Positions 63,560-64,000 of a stretch of DNA of 64,000 nt are shown piece by piece. Source of the DNA: Dryocosmus kuriphilus (Eukaryota > Arthropoda > Insecta > Hymenoptera > Cynipidae); contig CM076190.1 in the NCBI GenBank assembly GCA_038277395.1, forward strand, positions 237,825,177-237,889,176, read 5' to 3'. The first letter of the stretch is position 1; every line of letters begins with the position of its first letter. The notes beneath the pieces are model-generated. The model saw nothing but the letters and a program-made list of their open reading frames with translations. It had not been told where the DNA came from and searched no databases. The translations under genes were made by a program, and so were the position numbers.

Positions 63560-64000
63560 CAGGGGTGGCGCAGCCCATTTTTTTCATGTATTGATTCATG
63601 AAATAACCGGAGGGGGGGGGGCGAAATTTTTTAAATTACTTTTTATTTATTTTAAAGAAAATGCTTCCCTTCTCACATCATTTCTAGATATAAATTCGTT
63701 TAAGATTTTGTCCATATCTATTTTATCCAAAACATCTTGGTGAATATGCAACGTTGCCACATTATTTAGACGTCTTTGCCCCACTGTGGACCTTAAATAA
63801 GTTTTCAAGCGCCTTGGAGCAGAAAATGTGCGTTCGCTTGTGCAAGAACTACTTGGAACGGTCAGTATCGTTTTAGTGAGTTTTGTGTACTCTGGTAACA
63901 AGCTCCCTATTTCATTGATGGCTTTTAGAAAAGTCACTACGTCCTTTACATACTTTATTTTAACTTTCTTCTCTGATACAATATCTCGAAACATATCCCG
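63560..64000 (-). mobile_element. hAT transposon (ZMYM-like), 3' end, cut by window edge
   Basis: CAGGGGTGGCGCAGCCCATTT at 63560 is a hAT-like terminal sequence, followed by a poly-G of 10 near 63613. The transposase C-terminus lies next to it. The rest is beyond the window. Confidence 0.7.
63647..63994 (-). CDS. hAT transposase C-terminus (partial)
   Basis: 115 residues from the window edge to the stop at 63647-63649. It contains KTILTVPSSSCTSERTFSAP and RRLKTYLRSTVGQRRLNNVA, the signature of the hAT C-terminal dimerisation domain, followed by an acidic end (KIDMDKILNEF). It differs from the transposase at 47356-49921, so it is a second hAT family. Whether the upstream part is intact cannot be seen. 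Open over the whole visible length. Confidence 0.85.
   Translation of the reverse strand: MFRDIVSEKKVKIKYVKDVVTFLKAINEIGSLLPEYTKLTKTILTVPSSSCTSERTFSAPRRLKTYLRSTVGQRRLNNVATLHIHQDVLDKIDMDKILNEFISRNDVRREAFSLK

Overview
The window is eukaryotic, AT-rich and almost free of recognisable host genes. It suggests an arthropod, probably insect, genome: several mariner families, ZMYM-type hAT, RTE-like and other non-LTR retrotransposons, Penelope-like elements, tRNA-derived SINEs, insect-style satellites, and a chuvirus-like glycoprotein. The species cannot be named from sequence alone. Nearly every coding trace carries stops, frameshifts or truncations, so this is a repeat-dense accessory or heterochromatic region in which elements have inserted into one another.

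Layout. 0-4 kb: a decayed coiled-coil ORF interrupted by a 253-bp MITE, a possible terminal exon of an unknown secreted-protein family (1961-2574), and a decayed Penelope reverse transcriptase. 4.07-21.04 kb: the two ends of one mariner copy lie 17 kb apart. Between them are a second mariner (4866-6186), two ~1.8-kb inverted arms of a Maverick/Polinton-like element with an adenain-type protease (about 6350-10230 and 17822-20556), a 1.9-kb TG...CA insertion, a 154-bp poly-C tract, an internally deleted third mariner (18118-19060), long AAAAT/TTTTA arrays, a 41-bp perfect hairpin, and an RTE-like LINE. 21-25 kb: degenerate repeats and a zinc-knuckle gag fragment. 25.5-28.7 kb: an extremely purine-rich LINE. 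28.9-35.7 kb: satellites, including a trimeric higher-order repeat of a ~320-bp monomer. 35.9-38 kb: a SINE pair. 38.4-44.6 kb: a foldback element with long inverted repeats holding a broken IS630/Tc1-like transposase. 45.9-46.55 kb: a second possible member of the unknown family, partly in a convergent inverted duplication. 46.9-50 kb: a broken hAT transposase. 51.8-54.2 kb: head-to-head Penelope fragments. 54.6-56 kb: GC-richer sequence of unknown identity. 56.4-58.9 kb: foldbacks, TA microsatellites and a tandem repeat. 59.0-61.5 kb: a chuvirus-like glycoprotein gene followed within 3 bp by a gene for a protein with two dsRNA-binding motifs. 61.7-64 kb: a broken uncharacterised transposon protein and the C-terminus of another hAT.

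The most interesting points are (1) the fusogen-like glycoprotein plus dsRNA-binding protein cassette, (2) the nested mariner/Maverick-like palindrome, whose two arms give a relative order of insertions, and (3) the small unknown gene family sharing a phase-1 3' splice junction.
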